This document shows positions 1 through 9,160 of a DNA stretch of 32,385 bases, piece by piece. Below the pieces are notes generated by a model. It was not told where the DNA came from, searched no databases, and saw only the letters and a program-made list of their open reading frames with translations. Both the position numbers and the translations under genes were made by a program. Source of the DNA: an uncultured Dorea sp. Lineage in GTDB: Bacteria; Bacillota_A; Clostridia; Lachnospirales; Lachnospiraceae. The stretch covers positions 1 through 32,385 of the forward strand of contig CAJTRM010000032.1 of assembly GCA_910578865.1 (NCBI GenBank), given 5' to 3'. Each line of letters begins with the position of its first letter. The first letter of the stretch is position 1.

Positions 1-100
1 GAGACAGATCGACTGCTTTCCAAGCAAAAGGTGGATAGGTAAAAATGGATGATGACAAGATTTCTTATATGCAGTTTTGAGGGTATATGAAAATAATTAT

Positions 101-134
101 AAAATGGCGGTGTGGTTTACTACGCCGCCATTTT
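101..134. terminator. Rho-independent terminator hairpin downstream of the yesMN-like operon
   Basis: Perfect 10-bp stem AAAATGGCGG / CCGCCATTTT (101-110 with 125-134), extended by weaker pairs toward the loop. Read leftward it lies 8 bp past the stop codon of the response regulator gene and is followed by an A/T-rich run (ATTTTATAATTATTTT), as expected for an intrinsic terminator. It may also serve a rightward gene ending left of the window. Confidence 0.75.
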
Positions 135-141
135 GCTATGG

Positions 142-1665
142 TTAAGAGCGAACTTTCTTCTGCCGGTATTCTGTCGGGCTGAATCCCGTATATTTTTTAA
201 AAATAGATGAAAAATAGGTTGCGTCATTGTAGCCGGTCAAATTGGCGATTTCATATGTAAGGAGATCCGTTTGCAGCAGATACTCCTTGGCACGTTCAAT
301 ACGGGCCTTATTGACATATTCCGTGATGGATTCTCCGTACATTTTTTTAAAGGTCCGGCTCAGATGAGACGGAGAAATGTGAAGGTGTTCGGCAATAGCT
401 TCCAGTGATAAAAGACTTGAAAGATGATCGTTTATATATTTTATCGTATTTTCAATAAGCTTGTTTTGAACGGTAGTCGCTCCGGCAAACTGTTCTTTCG
501 TATAGTCCATGAGTTTTTGGATCGTATCTTCAAGTGTAAAAATATCAGAAGCCGTATTTATGGATGAGAGGTACCCGCTTGGAGGAAGCGGAGCCTCTTT
601 TTTTGCCAATACGCGGTAGCAGATGTAATAAATCTGAGAGCAGATATTTTTTGCCTCCATGGAATGAACAAAATTACTTTTCAATTTAGAAAAAATTGTG
701 TGAAGCGTAGCCTCTGCCTCATCAAAAGCCCAGCTGTTCAGATGATTCTCAAAATGAAAAAGATCTAAGGAATTTTCGGCCGTCAGGTCATATTCAGATG
801 TTTTTCCGCAATCAGTAAAAAGGGCAATATTCTTTTCGGAATAAAAATTAAGGGTCAGTGCATGTATTGCCTCAGACACGGCAGACTGGAACTCGGCGGC
901 ACCTTTGTGGCAGGAACTGATGCCGATTGTAATCTGCCGGGAATCCAGAGTCTGTGTAATTGTTGTGATCTCAGAGCAATTTTCCAATATTTTTTCGGGC
1001 ACGCGGACAGCAGGCTTCTGTAAAAAATATATTGTAATGATCAGGTTATTATATCTGTAGCAATAGGCATTTTTTTTCTCATCAATAATTATCTTTTTTA
1101 AAGATGCCAGATCACTCCCCAGAGGGACAAGCTGGAAGGCCACTGCAAAATAGTAGTTTAAAGCAATCTCCAGCTTTTGAAGGCGCTGTTCAAAGGAAGA
1201 GTTATAAGTGGAAATTGTCATTTCCTGCAAGAGCTGATCTTTTAGAAAGGCCAGCTCTTCTTTGGTAATGGATGCATAGGTTTTTGAAGTGATGATCTGC
1301 TCCTGGGCATCCTGCACTGCATCCAATAAGGTTTTCTTATTTGTGGGTTTCAAAATAAAAGAAGAAACGTTATACTTGATTGCCGTTTTTGCATATTCAA
1401 AATCAGCATATCCGGTCAGAAGTATTACCTTTATTTCAGGACAGTTTTCGTGGACAAACTGTGCGATATCGAGACCGTCGGCAGCCGGCATTTTAATATC
1501 TGTTATGATAATATTTACAGGGTTGTTTTTAATAAAATTGATTGCAATAAGCCCATTTTCAGCAGTACCGACAATTTCACAGTCTATGGATTCCCAATTG
1601 ATAAAATGAGAGATCCCTTTCCGCATCAGCGCTTCATCATCTACGATCAGTATCTTGAATGTCAT
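142..1665 (-). CDS. YesN-type response regulator with AraC DNA-binding domain
   Basis: 507-residue cytoplasmic regulator. The receiver domain (residues 1-120) has the acidic pair D9/D10, phospho-acceptor D56 (ITDIKMP) and conserved K106 (ILKP). A poorly conserved linker (about 125-400) is typical of YesN proteins, and the C-terminus (about 405-505) is an AraC-type double helix-turn-helix, including HISPSHLSRTFKK and TGYNDATYFSSIFKKYTG. It starts one base after the stop of the kinase gene, with GAGGAGGAA as ribosome binding site, so the two are co-transcribed and probably translationally coupled. By family knowledge such pairs activate an adjacent carbohydrate ABC operon, and the divergent transporter operon at 3670-16803 is the obvious target (inference). 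The exact ligand is unknown. Confidence 0.93.
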   Translation of the reverse strand: MTFKILIVDDEALMRKGISHFINWESIDCEIVGTAENGLIAINFIKNNPVNIIITDIKMPAADGLDIAQFVHENCPEIKVILLTGYADFEYAKTAIKYNVSSFILKPTNKKTLLDAVQDAQEQIITSKTYASITKEELAFLKDQLLQEMTISTYNSSFEQRLQKLEIALNYYFAVAFQLVPLGSDLASLKKIIIDEKKNAYCYRYNNLIITIYFLQKPAVRVPEKILENCSEITTITQTLDSRQITIGISSCHKGAAEFQSAVSEAIHALTLNFYSEKNIALFTDCGKTSEYDLTAENSLDLFHFENHLNSWAFDEAEATLHTIFSKLKSNFVHSMEAKNICSQIYYICYRVLAKKEAPLPPSGYLSSINTASDIFTLEDTIQKLMDYTKEQFAGATTVQNKLIENTIKYINDHLSSLLSLEAIAEHLHISPSHLSRTFKKMYGESITEYVNKARIERAKEYLLQTDLLTYEIANLTGYNDATYFSSIFKKYTGFSPTEYRQKKVRS

Positions 1666-1666
1666 A

Positions 1667-3412
1667 CTATTCCTCCTCTATAAATGGAATGCAAAAGGAA
1701 ATCATCGTATATACGTCCGGCAGACTGTCTATTTTAAGACAGGAAGCCTTGCCGTATAACAATTCCAAACGTTTGTCAAGGTTGCGGAGACCTACGTGTG
1801 TATGCGAGTCTTTTTCAGAAGAGCGTATGGACTGTACGTCCGGAATCTTTTGAAAACCAACGCCATTGTCAATAATAGATATCTCCATATGACCGGAATC
1901 AGTCTTCAATATCTGAATGACCAGTTTTCCTTTTCCGGTTTTTGGCTCCAGTCCATGGACGATCGCATTTTCTACCAGAGGCTGAATACAAAAACTCGGA
2001 ATTTTTTTCTGCAGTAATTCCTCGGGAATCTGGAAGCTGCAGGATATTTTATCTTCAAACCGCATCTGCTGCAGATAGATGTAGAATTTGACATAGCTGA
2101 TTTCCTGCTCCAGTTTGATGCAGTCCTGTTCCTTTGATAAAGTATTGGCTTTCAGAAGCTCGCCAAGGGAAATCACCATTTGATAAATATCTTCGTTTTC
2201 AGAGATTTGTGCTTTCCAGGCAATGGTATTCAGTACATTAAACAGGAAGTGAGGGTTCATTTGCGTCTGAAGAGCTCTTATTTCTGCATTTTTAAGCAGT
2301 AATTGCTTTTGGAAGTTATCATTATAATATACATCAAGCTGCTTTAACATCTGGTTAAATGAATTGGCCCAGACGTCAAATTCCCTGTACATTTTCATAG
2401 GCGGCAGGATCGTCGGTTCCCCGTCGGCAATCTGGTTGATATGGTATATCATTTTATCTATTGGCCGTGTGATCATATGGCTTATGACAATAGCACCCGC
2501 AAGGGCTATTAAAATTATGGCGGCCAGCAGGAAAAGATATGACTTTAAGGTGTTGTTTAGATCATTTAAAAGTATTGTCTTAGAAGCGGCCACGGCAGAA
2601 GTCAGGTTGATTTCTTTCAAGGTCTGTGTGGCTACAAAGTAATCATCATTTACGAGATACAGCTCGCGGAAAGTATTATTTGAGTGCTCCGGGTCTGTCA
2701 ACCGCTGAAGTTCAAGATATTGTTTTTCCATGCCCGGGTCTGAAAGGATATTGATGGATGAATTATAAAGGCAGAAAAACCATGAAGGTTCCATTTTCTT
2801 TGCACAATAAGAGATCCATCGTTCTTTGTTCACATTTATGACAAAGGTGCCCATGTAGCTTCCGGTATTTCCGTCAAACAGATTACGGATAAAGAAGAGA
2901 TGATCGTTATCCTCCGGCAATACTGTACAGATGAGATGCGGCTCTTTTTTATTGATCTGTTTCAGAAGTTCCTGGCAATGATACTCAGACGGTTCGGGCG
3001 AAGCGGATGTATTTGCATGAAGAACTGTATTATCCTTACAGATAATATAAATAGCGCTTGTATAGTTTTTGCTGGCAAGCGGTGTACTGTAATATATGTA
3101 AGTCATTTGTTTTTCAATATTAAAAGAATTTTCGATATCTGAATCGGAAGATTCCAGAACATTTTGTATCAGGTTATTTGAAAGATATAATGGTATGATA
3201 GAATCAATAGAGCTGATCTGCTCGGTAATCTGCTGATTAAATTGATTTAACTGAGCAGTAATAGAACGCTGATAGGTGTCCGTCAGGATTGTGGCAGTCT
3301 GTACATAATAAAATAAAATCGTACATAGTAAAATAATCGTTACGGTAAAAGAAATCGTAACAGTAATAAAGGAACGCAATGATAAAGTTTTAGTATCTTT
3401 CTTTGCAAACAT
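1667..3412 (-). CDS. YesM-type sensor histidine kinase (LytS/His_kinase family)
   Basis: 581-residue membrane kinase, partner of the downstream YesN-like regulator. Order: transmembrane helix 1 (about 15-38), extracytoplasmic sensor region (about 40-288), transmembrane helix 2 (about 291-312), HAMP (about 312-365), and a His_kinase domain with phospho-acceptor H388 in MNPHFLFN. The HATPase region contains the N-box (PLVENAIVHGLEP), the G box (DNGVGF) and the closing HVGLRNLDKRLELLYG motif. This is the typical layout of carbohydrate-sensing YesM proteins in Firmicutes. It is divergent from the sugar-binding lipoprotein gene across a 257-bp gap that contains promoters in both directions. An AAGGA sequence lies about 13 bases upstream of the ATG, rather far for a ribosome binding site, so the start is likely but not certain. 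Confidence 0.93.
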   Translation of the reverse strand: MFAKKDTKTLSLRSFITVTISFTVTIILLCTILFYYVQTATILTDTYQRSITAQLNQFNQQITEQISSIDSIIPLYLSNNLIQNVLESSDSDIENSFNIEKQMTYIYYSTPLASKNYTSAIYIICKDNTVLHANTSASPEPSEYHCQELLKQINKKEPHLICTVLPEDNDHLFFIRNLFDGNTGSYMGTFVINVNKERWISYCAKKMEPSWFFCLYNSSINILSDPGMEKQYLELQRLTDPEHSNNTFRELYLVNDDYFVATQTLKEINLTSAVAASKTILLNDLNNTLKSYLFLLAAIILIALAGAIVISHMITRPIDKMIYHINQIADGEPTILPPMKMYREFDVWANSFNQMLKQLDVYYNDNFQKQLLLKNAEIRALQTQMNPHFLFNVLNTIAWKAQISENEDIYQMVISLGELLKANTLSKEQDCIKLEQEISYVKFYIYLQQMRFEDKISCSFQIPEELLQKKIPSFCIQPLVENAIVHGLEPKTGKGKLVIQILKTDSGHMEISIIDNGVGFQKIPDVQSIRSSEKDSHTHVGLRNLDKRLELLYGKASCLKIDSLPDVYTMISFCIPFIEEE

Positions 3413-3442
3413 ATTATTACTTGAGTCCTTACATTATTCTTT

Positions 3443-3471
3443 ATTATGACACATTTTGCGGAGTGATTCAA
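3443..3471 (-). promoter_or_regulatory. Predicted sigma-A promoter for the yesM/yesN-like operon
   Basis: On the minus strand, -35 TTGAAT (3466-3471) and -10 CATAAT (3443-3448) are separated by exactly 17 bp. It lies 30 bp upstream of the kinase start codon. Prediction by sequence only. Confidence 0.55.
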
Positions 3472-3604
3472 TGGGTTTTGAACTTATGCAAAGATATTAA
3501 AACGATTGGACAAAAAATCAAAAGAGAATGGAAAAAACAGGAATCAGTAAGAAAAATATGGATATACAGCGCGGAAAAGTTCAAGAACAGAGCAAGGCTG
3601 TTTA

Positions 3605-3633
3605 TTAAAAAATATCTGTTTTAAAAGTATAAT
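3605..3633 (+). promoter_or_regulatory. Predicted promoter for the glycan ABC transporter operon
   Basis: A perfect -10 TATAAT (3628-3633) lies 36 bp before the start codon of the binding-protein gene. The best -35 at 17-bp spacing is TTAAAA (3605-3610), which is weak. A strong -10 with a weak -35 fits an activator-dependent promoter, consistent with control by the adjacent AraC-type regulator (inference). Confidence 0.5.
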
Positions 3634-3669
3634 AAATACAAATCAGTGAACGTGAAAAGGAGGAACGTT

Positions 3670-5004
3670 ATGAAAAGTAAAATGCTAAAGAGAATATTAG
3701 CTTCAGCGGTAATGGGAACAATGGTCGTCAGCCTGGCTGCCTGCGGCAAGGGAGGAGATGATAAAGCTTCAGGCTCTGACGATTCAGGGAAGGTAGTGCT
3801 GGACGTAATTAATTATCACGTCGGGACAGATTATGCAGCGGACTATTATTCCTATCTGTTCGAGGAGTTTAAGAAGACGGAAGAAGGAAAAAATGTTGAG
3901 TTTAACTTCGAGGAGATTCCGACAACAGATGCATATAACCAGAAGATAAAACTGTTGATCTCAAGCGGAGATCTGCCGGATATCGTATTTAACGGGGGAA
4001 ACAATATTACAGAACTGGCGGCAAAATCAGGGAAGGTTGCAGACCTTACGCCATATTTTGAAGAAGATGCCGAGTGGAAAGCACTTTTTGACGATACTTC
4101 TTTAGAATTTAACACAGTAGAAGGAAAAATTTATGGTGTTCCTGTATCAAAAGAGATTTCTTATATCTATTACAATAAGGAATTGTTCAAACAGGCCGGC
4201 ATCGATGCTCCTGAGGTTGCCTTTGCATCATGGGATGAGTTCTTTGCAGCCTGCGATAAATTAAAAGAAGCAGGCATCACACCGGTAGGTATGGACAGCG
4301 CGGATTCCGGATGGCTGACAAATCTGTGGATGAGCGCTCTGATCGGAACAGCCGGAGATGCGGGAAATCAGTGGATGAATACAATGTATCCGACAGATTT
4401 TAACACTCCTGAGGTGGAAAAAGCAGCGGAGACAATTCAGAAAATGTTCAAAGAGTATACGACGGCGGATGCCGTAGGCGGAAAGTATGATCCGATGGCT
4501 ACCCATTTCTTTAACGGGGAAGTGGCAATGTTCCCGAACGGTCCTTGGATGATCCCGGATTTTTCTCAGGAAGAAAAGGCTCCGGAGGGCTTCTATGATA
4601 AGGTGGGAATTATGTTAATGCCCGGAAATGGTATGGAGATGGTGCCGACACCTGGCGATATGGTAGGAGCTACTGAAGAAGATAAGATCAAAGCAGCTGT
4701 TGCATTCCTGAAGTTTGAGACCACCCCGGAGAATCAGATCAAGGCTCTTGAAATGACAGGTTTACAGCCGGTATCAAACAATCTGGATATTCCGGCGGAA
4801 CTTACTGAAAGTGATCCATTGATGGCTGAAGTATTGGAAATTCAGAATAAAGCCGAAGTTACGTATGGTCAGAATCAGGCGTATTGGTATCAGAATACAA
4901 TTGATACGTTCTCAACTGAACTTCCGGAACTCGCATATGGAAATATTACACCAAAAGAATTCTGCGAGAAATTAACGCAATCAGCGGAGAAGAATCAGGA
5001 ATAG
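3670..5004 (+). CDS. Carbohydrate ABC transporter substrate-binding lipoprotein
   Basis: 444-residue extracellular solute-binding protein (family 1, MalE/UgpB-like), anchored in the membrane as a lipoprotein. The signal peptide ends in a lipobox SLAAC with the lipidated cysteine at residue 25, followed by a charged and Ser-rich spacer. The body has the usual family features, including the N-terminal VDVINYH-like strand region, PDIVFNGGNN, and YGVPVSKEISYIYYNKELFKQAG. I chose the ATG at 3670 over an in-frame ATG at 3646 because AAAAGGAGG sits about 6 bases before it and the signal peptide then starts normally (MKSKMLKR). First gene of the operon; the two permeases follow. No ATPase gene is present, so a shared MsmX-type ATPase probably energises import (family knowledge). 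Substrate not determinable; the GH65 neighbour suggests an alpha-glucoside. Confidence 0.95.
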   Translation: MKSKMLKRILASAVMGTMVVSLAACGKGGDDKASGSDDSGKVVLDVINYHVGTDYAADYYSYLFEEFKKTEEGKNVEFNFEEIPTTDAYNQKIKLLISSGDLPDIVFNGGNNITELAAKSGKVADLTPYFEEDAEWKALFDDTSLEFNTVEGKIYGVPVSKEISYIYYNKELFKQAGIDAPEVAFASWDEFFAACDKLKEAGITPVGMDSADSGWLTNLWMSALIGTAGDAGNQWMNTMYPTDFNTPEVEKAAETIQKMFKEYTTADAVGGKYDPMATHFFNGEVAMFPNGPWMIPDFSQEEKAPEGFYDKVGIMLMPGNGMEMVPTPGDMVGATEEDKIKAAVAFLKFETTPENQIKALEMTGLQPVSNNLDIPAELTESDPLMAEVLEIQNKAEVTYGQNQAYWYQNTIDTFSTELPELAYGNITPKEFCEKLTQSAEKNQE

Positions 5005-5015
5005 GATAAATACAT

Positions 5016-5056
5016 AAAAGGATTCGCAGATAGATATATTTGCGGATCCTTTTTTT
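5016..5056 (+). terminator. Intra-operon terminator between binding protein and permeases
   Basis: Stem of about 15 bp with two G-T wobble pairs: 5016-5030 (AAAAGGATTCGCAGA) with 5039-5053, loop about 8 nt, immediately followed by a T run that ends at 5056. It lies 12 bp after the stop of the binding-protein gene and 15 bp before the first permease. Such hairpins commonly give more binding protein than permease, both by partial termination and by protecting the upstream mRNA end. Confidence 0.8.
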
Positions 5057-5070
5057 GAAAGGGGCATGGT

Positions 5071-5958
5071 ATGAAAGTAAAAAATAAAGGCTTTTGGATC
5101 GTACTGTTTACAATGCCGTGTATGATCTTGTTTGCAATCGTATATGCGGCGCCGATTATTACAGTCATCTATACATCAATGTGTGATTACACAACCTTCT
5201 CAGGACCGGATTTTTCCGGGCTGAAAAATTTTATGAATATTTTTAGAGATAAGGAGTTCCTTGTATCGATTAAGAATACTTTGGTATGGGTTGTCCTTCA
5301 ATCGACATTTCATGTGTCATTAGGGCTTCTGATGGCGCTTGTACTTCGGAGGAAGCCGAAGGGATGGAAAGTTGTCAGAACCGCATATATGATCCCAAAC
5401 ATTATTCCGACAGCAGCAACCGGCGTGATGTTTACACTGCTGCTGAATCCGGCTTTTGGGGTTGTAAAACCTTTTCTTGAGAAAATGGGGCTAGAGGTTT
5501 CCCAGGTACCTAACTTGTTCGGAAATTCAAAATATGCATTTTGGACAGTGACGTTAACCTGGATTTTATATTCGGGCTTTAATACCATTATATTTTTGGC
5601 AGAGATGGGCGCGATTGACAAAGACATCTATGAAGCGGCAAGGGTTGACGGCGCGAAACCATGGCAGATTGACAGATATATTACGCTGCCGCTGATGAAG
5701 AATATTTTCGGTACCTGTGTCACCCTGGCTTCCGTAGCTATGGTGTCACAGTTTGACATCATATATATGACAACTAAGGGGGGACCGGGAAGTACAACCC
5801 TGAATCTGCCGATCTACCTTTATAAGGCGGCTACATTGGAGAATAACTACGGTAAAGCCAATGCAGTCGGAGCAGTGCAGATTGTGATCGGACTGGTACT
5901 GGTGCTTTTTGTACAGTATTTGTTCCGGGAAAAAAGAGAAAAGAAGGAGGTCAGGTAA
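5071..5958 (+). CDS. Carbohydrate ABC transporter permease (MalF/UgpA type)
   Basis: 295-residue inner-membrane permease with six predicted transmembrane helices, the first at about residues 8-30. The binding-protein-dependent transport signature (EAA loop) is visible as EAARVDGAKPWQIDRYITLP at about residues 188-207, the contact point with the ATPase. The C-terminal tail REKREKKEVR is cytoplasmic and basic. The ATG has GAAAGGGG upstream. An overlapping out-of-frame ATG at 5066 is not used. The stop codon abuts the start of the second permease, so the two are a translationally coupled pair. Works with the lipoprotein at 3670 to import a sugar or oligosaccharide. Confidence 0.95.
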   Translation: MKVKNKGFWIVLFTMPCMILFAIVYAAPIITVIYTSMCDYTTFSGPDFSGLKNFMNIFRDKEFLVSIKNTLVWVVLQSTFHVSLGLLMALVLRRKPKGWKVVRTAYMIPNIIPTAATGVMFTLLLNPAFGVVKPFLEKMGLEVSQVPNLFGNSKYAFWTVTLTWILYSGFNTIIFLAEMGAIDKDIYEAARVDGAKPWQIDRYITLPLMKNIFGTCVTLASVAMVSQFDIIYMTTKGGPGSTTLNLPIYLYKAATLENNYGKANAVGAVQIVIGLVLVLFVQYLFREKREKKEVR

Positions 5959-6801
5959 ATGAAACAGACATCAGGCGCAGCAATTTTAACATCGAAGGTT
6001 GTAAAGTATCTCTTTATGCTGTTTTTTGTTCTGATTGCAGTCGGACCAATCGTATGGGCTTTTATAAGCTCCTTTAAGACTTATGCAGAGATTAACTCAT
6101 CGGCGCTCTCATGGCCGTCTTCCTTCAATCTGGAAAATTACAAAGCGGCTTTTAAATTTGCCCCCATTGCAAAATATTTTCTGAACAGTGTCATTATCGT
6201 AGGGTGCAGTGTACTGGTTACCGTCGCTTTAGTAGCAATGTGTTCCTATATTATCTCCAGGTTCGAGTTCAAATGTAAGACATTGATCATACTGCTGATC
6301 TCTGCATCGCTTATGCTTCCGGCACAGGCAATCTCACAGCCTCTGTTTGCCATTTTTCAGAAGCTTGGAATTTTTGACACAAAGCTTGGGCTGATTATTG
6401 TCTACTCGGCAATGGGAATCCCAATGTCATTTTTTGTGATGACCAGTTACTATAAAACAATTTCCACGGCTCTGGAAGAGTCGGCATATATTGACGGCGC
6501 CACATTCCTGCAGACATTCATACATATTATACTCCCGCTGGCAAAGCCCGGGCTTGTGACAATTGCACTTCTGCAGTTCATTAATACATGGAATGAATTT
6601 TATTTTGCACTGATGCTGACGAGCGGGGATACTGCCAGAACCGTACCCATCGCATTGAATTACTATATGGGTACGTTTGCCAACAATTACTCTGCTTTGT
6701 TTGCGGCTGTGGTGATGACAGTCCTTCCGACTATTCTGGTATTTATTGTTCTGCAGAGGCAGGTAATGGAGAGCCTGACTGCAGGGGCTGTGAAAGGTTA
6801 G
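5959..6801 (+). CDS. Carbohydrate ABC transporter permease (MalG/UgpE type)
   Basis: 280-residue permease, the partner of the preceding gene. Six predicted transmembrane helices, the first at about residues 13-35. The EAA-loop signature is ESAYIDGATFLQTFIHIILP followed by LAKPG at about 175-199, then the usual FINTWNEFYFALMLT segment seen in MalG-like proteins. Start directly follows the upstream TAA with no gap; the ribosome binding site AAGGAGG lies inside the end of the upstream gene. The GH65 phosphorylase gene begins 7 bp after its stop. Function by family: one half of the membrane channel of a carbohydrate importer. Confidence 0.95.
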   Translation: MKQTSGAAILTSKVVKYLFMLFFVLIAVGPIVWAFISSFKTYAEINSSALSWPSSFNLENYKAAFKFAPIAKYFLNSVIIVGCSVLVTVALVAMCSYIISRFEFKCKTLIILLISASLMLPAQAISQPLFAIFQKLGIFDTKLGLIIVYSAMGIPMSFFVMTSYYKTISTALEESAYIDGATFLQTFIHIILPLAKPGLVTIALLQFINTWNEFYFALMLTSGDTARTVPIALNYYMGTFANNYSALFAAVVMTVLPTILVFIVLQRQVMESLTAGAVKG

Positions 6802-6808
6802 GTGGCAT

Positions 6809-9160
6809 ATGGGAATAAGAAAAGAAGCAATCTATCCGGTGCAGGAATGGGAAATTACGGAAAAGTCATTTGATAAAGAGACAAACTACAGGAATGAGAC
6901 AACATTTTCTCTGTCAAACGGATATATCGGAACAAGAGGAACCTATGAAGAGGCATATCCATTTGATGTTGACACTGGTCTTGAGGGGAATTTCGTAAAT
7001 GGATTTTATGAAAGCGAGAAAATCCGGTATGGGGAAGCTAATTTTGGATCCCCCCTGCTCAGCCAGTCTCTGCTTAATCTTCCGAATCTGAAAGAAACAC
7101 GGGTTTATCTGGATGATGAAGAGTTCAGCATGGATACAGGTAAAACAGAGGAATATGACCGGACATTATATATGAAAGACGGGGTGCTGGTCCGCAGGCT
7201 GCTGTGGACTTCGCCGGGCGGGAAAAAGGTACGGATACAGATCCGCAGGCTGGTATCTTTCCATATCAAGAATATTATTGCCATGGAGTATCAGATTCTG
7301 CCGCTTAACTTTTCAGGAACTATACAGATCGTTTCCGTATTACAGGCAGATGTAGAAAATCATACAAGAAAAACGAATCCGATCGTAGATTACGGTCCGT
7401 TCGGACGAAAACTGGAGCCGCTTGAATTAACGGCAGACAATACGGAGCTGTTTTACAAAGGGATTACACAGACCAGCAGACTTACCGTTGCGTGCGGAAG
7501 CAGTCATACGATCCTCCCATCGGCAGGCGTTACAGCAGTGTCCGGGGAGGAGCATACCTTTGACGGGGCGGTTCATTTTAAAATACAAGGCAGGGAAGGG
7601 CAAAAGATCACCCTGGAAAAATTTATCTGCTATACATCTGACCTGGATGTAAAAAAAGATCATTTGAACGAATTTGTAAAATCTATGCTGAAAAAAGCAA
7701 CTGACATGGGATATGCGTATTTTGAAGAAAAACAGAAAGAGTATATGCACCGGTTCTGGACAGTGGCAGATATTGAAATTGAAGGAGACAACAGCAGAGC
7801 ACTGCAGCAGGGAATCCGCTTTAATCTTTTCCATATCCTGCAGTCTGCGGGAAGAGACGGAAGGACAGGGATGGGCGCCAAAGGTCTGTCCGGAGAAGGG
7901 TATGAGGGACATTATTTCTGGGATACAGAGATGTATATCCTGCCGGTATTTATATATACAGAGCCTGATCTTGCAAGGAGGCTTCTGGATTACCGTTATG
8001 AAACACTTGACCAGGCCCGGGCCAGAGCAAGAGTATTAGGGCATGAAAGAGGTGCATTGTATCCGTGGAGAACCATTAACGGAGAAGAAGCGTCCACCTA
8101 CTATCCGCTGGGGACGGCACAATACCACATTAATGCGGATATTGCCTATGCACTGTCCCTGTATCTGCAGGTGACGGGTGATCTGGAGTATTTTAAAAGC
8201 AGAGGGGCTGAAATATTGATCGAGACCGCACGGGTATGGGCAGATGCAGGGAGCTTTGCAGAATGCAGGGGCGGTAAATATTGTATCTGCAGTGTAACTG
8301 GGCCGGATGAATACAATGTTCTGGTTGACAATAATTTCTATACGAACCTTATGGCCAGGGAAAACCTGAGAGACGCATTATATGCGGTAAGGTACCTCCG
8401 GGATCATGATCCTGCATGTCTTAAGGGATTAGAACATAAGCTTCATTTTTCGGAGGCTGAGACCGGCCTGTGGTCGGAAATCATTGAAAATATGTATTTT
8501 CCGTATGATGAAACAAGGCAGGTGTATCCGCTTGATGACGGGTTTATGATGAGGAGGCCGTGGGACGAGTCCAGGATCCCGCCTGAGAAAAGAGCCTGGC
8601 TGTATGAAAACTACCATCCGCTTTTTATTATGCGCCACCGCATGTCAAAGCAGGCGGATGCCATTTTGGGAATGTATCTTCACAGTCATCTGTTTACAGA
8701 AGAAGAAATACGGAGAAATTATGATTTTTATCAGGAGGTTACTTTACATCATTCCTCCCTGTCCACATGCATTTTCGGAATCGTAGCGTGCGAGGTGGGA
8801 TATTATGAAGAGGCTTACCGATATTTTTCTGATTCTGCCAGGATGGATCTGGATGATTATCATAATAATTTTTATGCGGGGATACACGCTGCCAATATGG
8901 CAGGCACATGGCAGGCCATTGTAAACGGATTTGCCGGGCTCAGGTGTCACGGTTCAGAGTTGTACTTTAAACCTGCGCTTCCGTCAAAATGGGAAAAATA
9001 TACTTTTAAAATAAATTACAGGAATTCTCTTTTGAAGGTGTGTGTTGAGAGGAACAGATCACAATTTACACTGGAGAAGGGAGAGGGCATCCAATTCTAT
9101 GTTAATGCAAAGAAAGTAAGGATCCCGCAGGAGGGAGGAACTTATATTGAAGAAATATAA
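6809..9160 (+). CDS. Glycoside hydrolase family 65 disaccharide phosphorylase
   Basis: 783-residue cytoplasmic enzyme, normal length for GH65. An N-terminal beta-sandwich (about 10-280), a helical linker, an (alpha/alpha)6 catalytic barrel (about 325-700) and a short C-terminal beta domain can be recognised. The general-acid glutamate lies in TGPDEYNVLVDNNFYTNLMA (E501), and the phosphate-binding motif LHHSSLS is present. GH65 enzymes split alpha-linked glucosides with phosphate, giving beta-glucose 1-phosphate plus the acceptor. Members act on maltose, trehalose, kojibiose, nigerose, glucosylglycerol or glucosyl-rhamnose, and sequence reading alone does not say which. It follows the permeases by 7 bp and overlaps the next gene by 14 bp, so it probably processes the imported sugar. 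No beta-phosphoglucomutase is evident in this operon. Confidence 0.93.
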   Translation: MGIRKEAIYPVQEWEITEKSFDKETNYRNETTFSLSNGYIGTRGTYEEAYPFDVDTGLEGNFVNGFYESEKIRYGEANFGSPLLSQSLLNLPNLKETRVYLDDEEFSMDTGKTEEYDRTLYMKDGVLVRRLLWTSPGGKKVRIQIRRLVSFHIKNIIAMEYQILPLNFSGTIQIVSVLQADVENHTRKTNPIVDYGPFGRKLEPLELTADNTELFYKGITQTSRLTVACGSSHTILPSAGVTAVSGEEHTFDGAVHFKIQGREGQKITLEKFICYTSDLDVKKDHLNEFVKSMLKKATDMGYAYFEEKQKEYMHRFWTVADIEIEGDNSRALQQGIRFNLFHILQSAGRDGRTGMGAKGLSGEGYEGHYFWDTEMYILPVFIYTEPDLARRLLDYRYETLDQARARARVLGHERGALYPWRTINGEEASTYYPLGTAQYHINADIAYALSLYLQVTGDLEYFKSRGAEILIETARVWADAGSFAECRGGKYCICSVTGPDEYNVLVDNNFYTNLMARENLRDALYAVRYLRDHDPACLKGLEHKLHFSEAETGLWSEIIENMYFPYDETRQVYPLDDGFMMRRPWDESRIPPEKRAWLYENYHPLFIMRHRMSKQADAILGMYLHSHLFTEEEIRRNYDFYQEVTLHHSSLSTCIFGIVACEVGYYEEAYRYFSDSARMDLDDYHNNFYAGIHAANMAGTWQAIVNGFAGLRCHGSELYFKPALPSKWEKYTFKINYRNSLLKVCVERNRSQFTLEKGEGIQFYVNAKKVRIPQEGGTYIEEI

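Noticed and set aside
1..100. Possible tail of a rightward gene at the left edge
   Set aside because: Frame 1 is open for only 13 codons before TAA at 40-42; too short to recognise anything.
3413..3669. Catabolite-repression (cre) site in the divergent promoter region
   Set aside because: The best candidate around AAAACGATTGGACA fits the cre consensus only in part, so I do not claim it.
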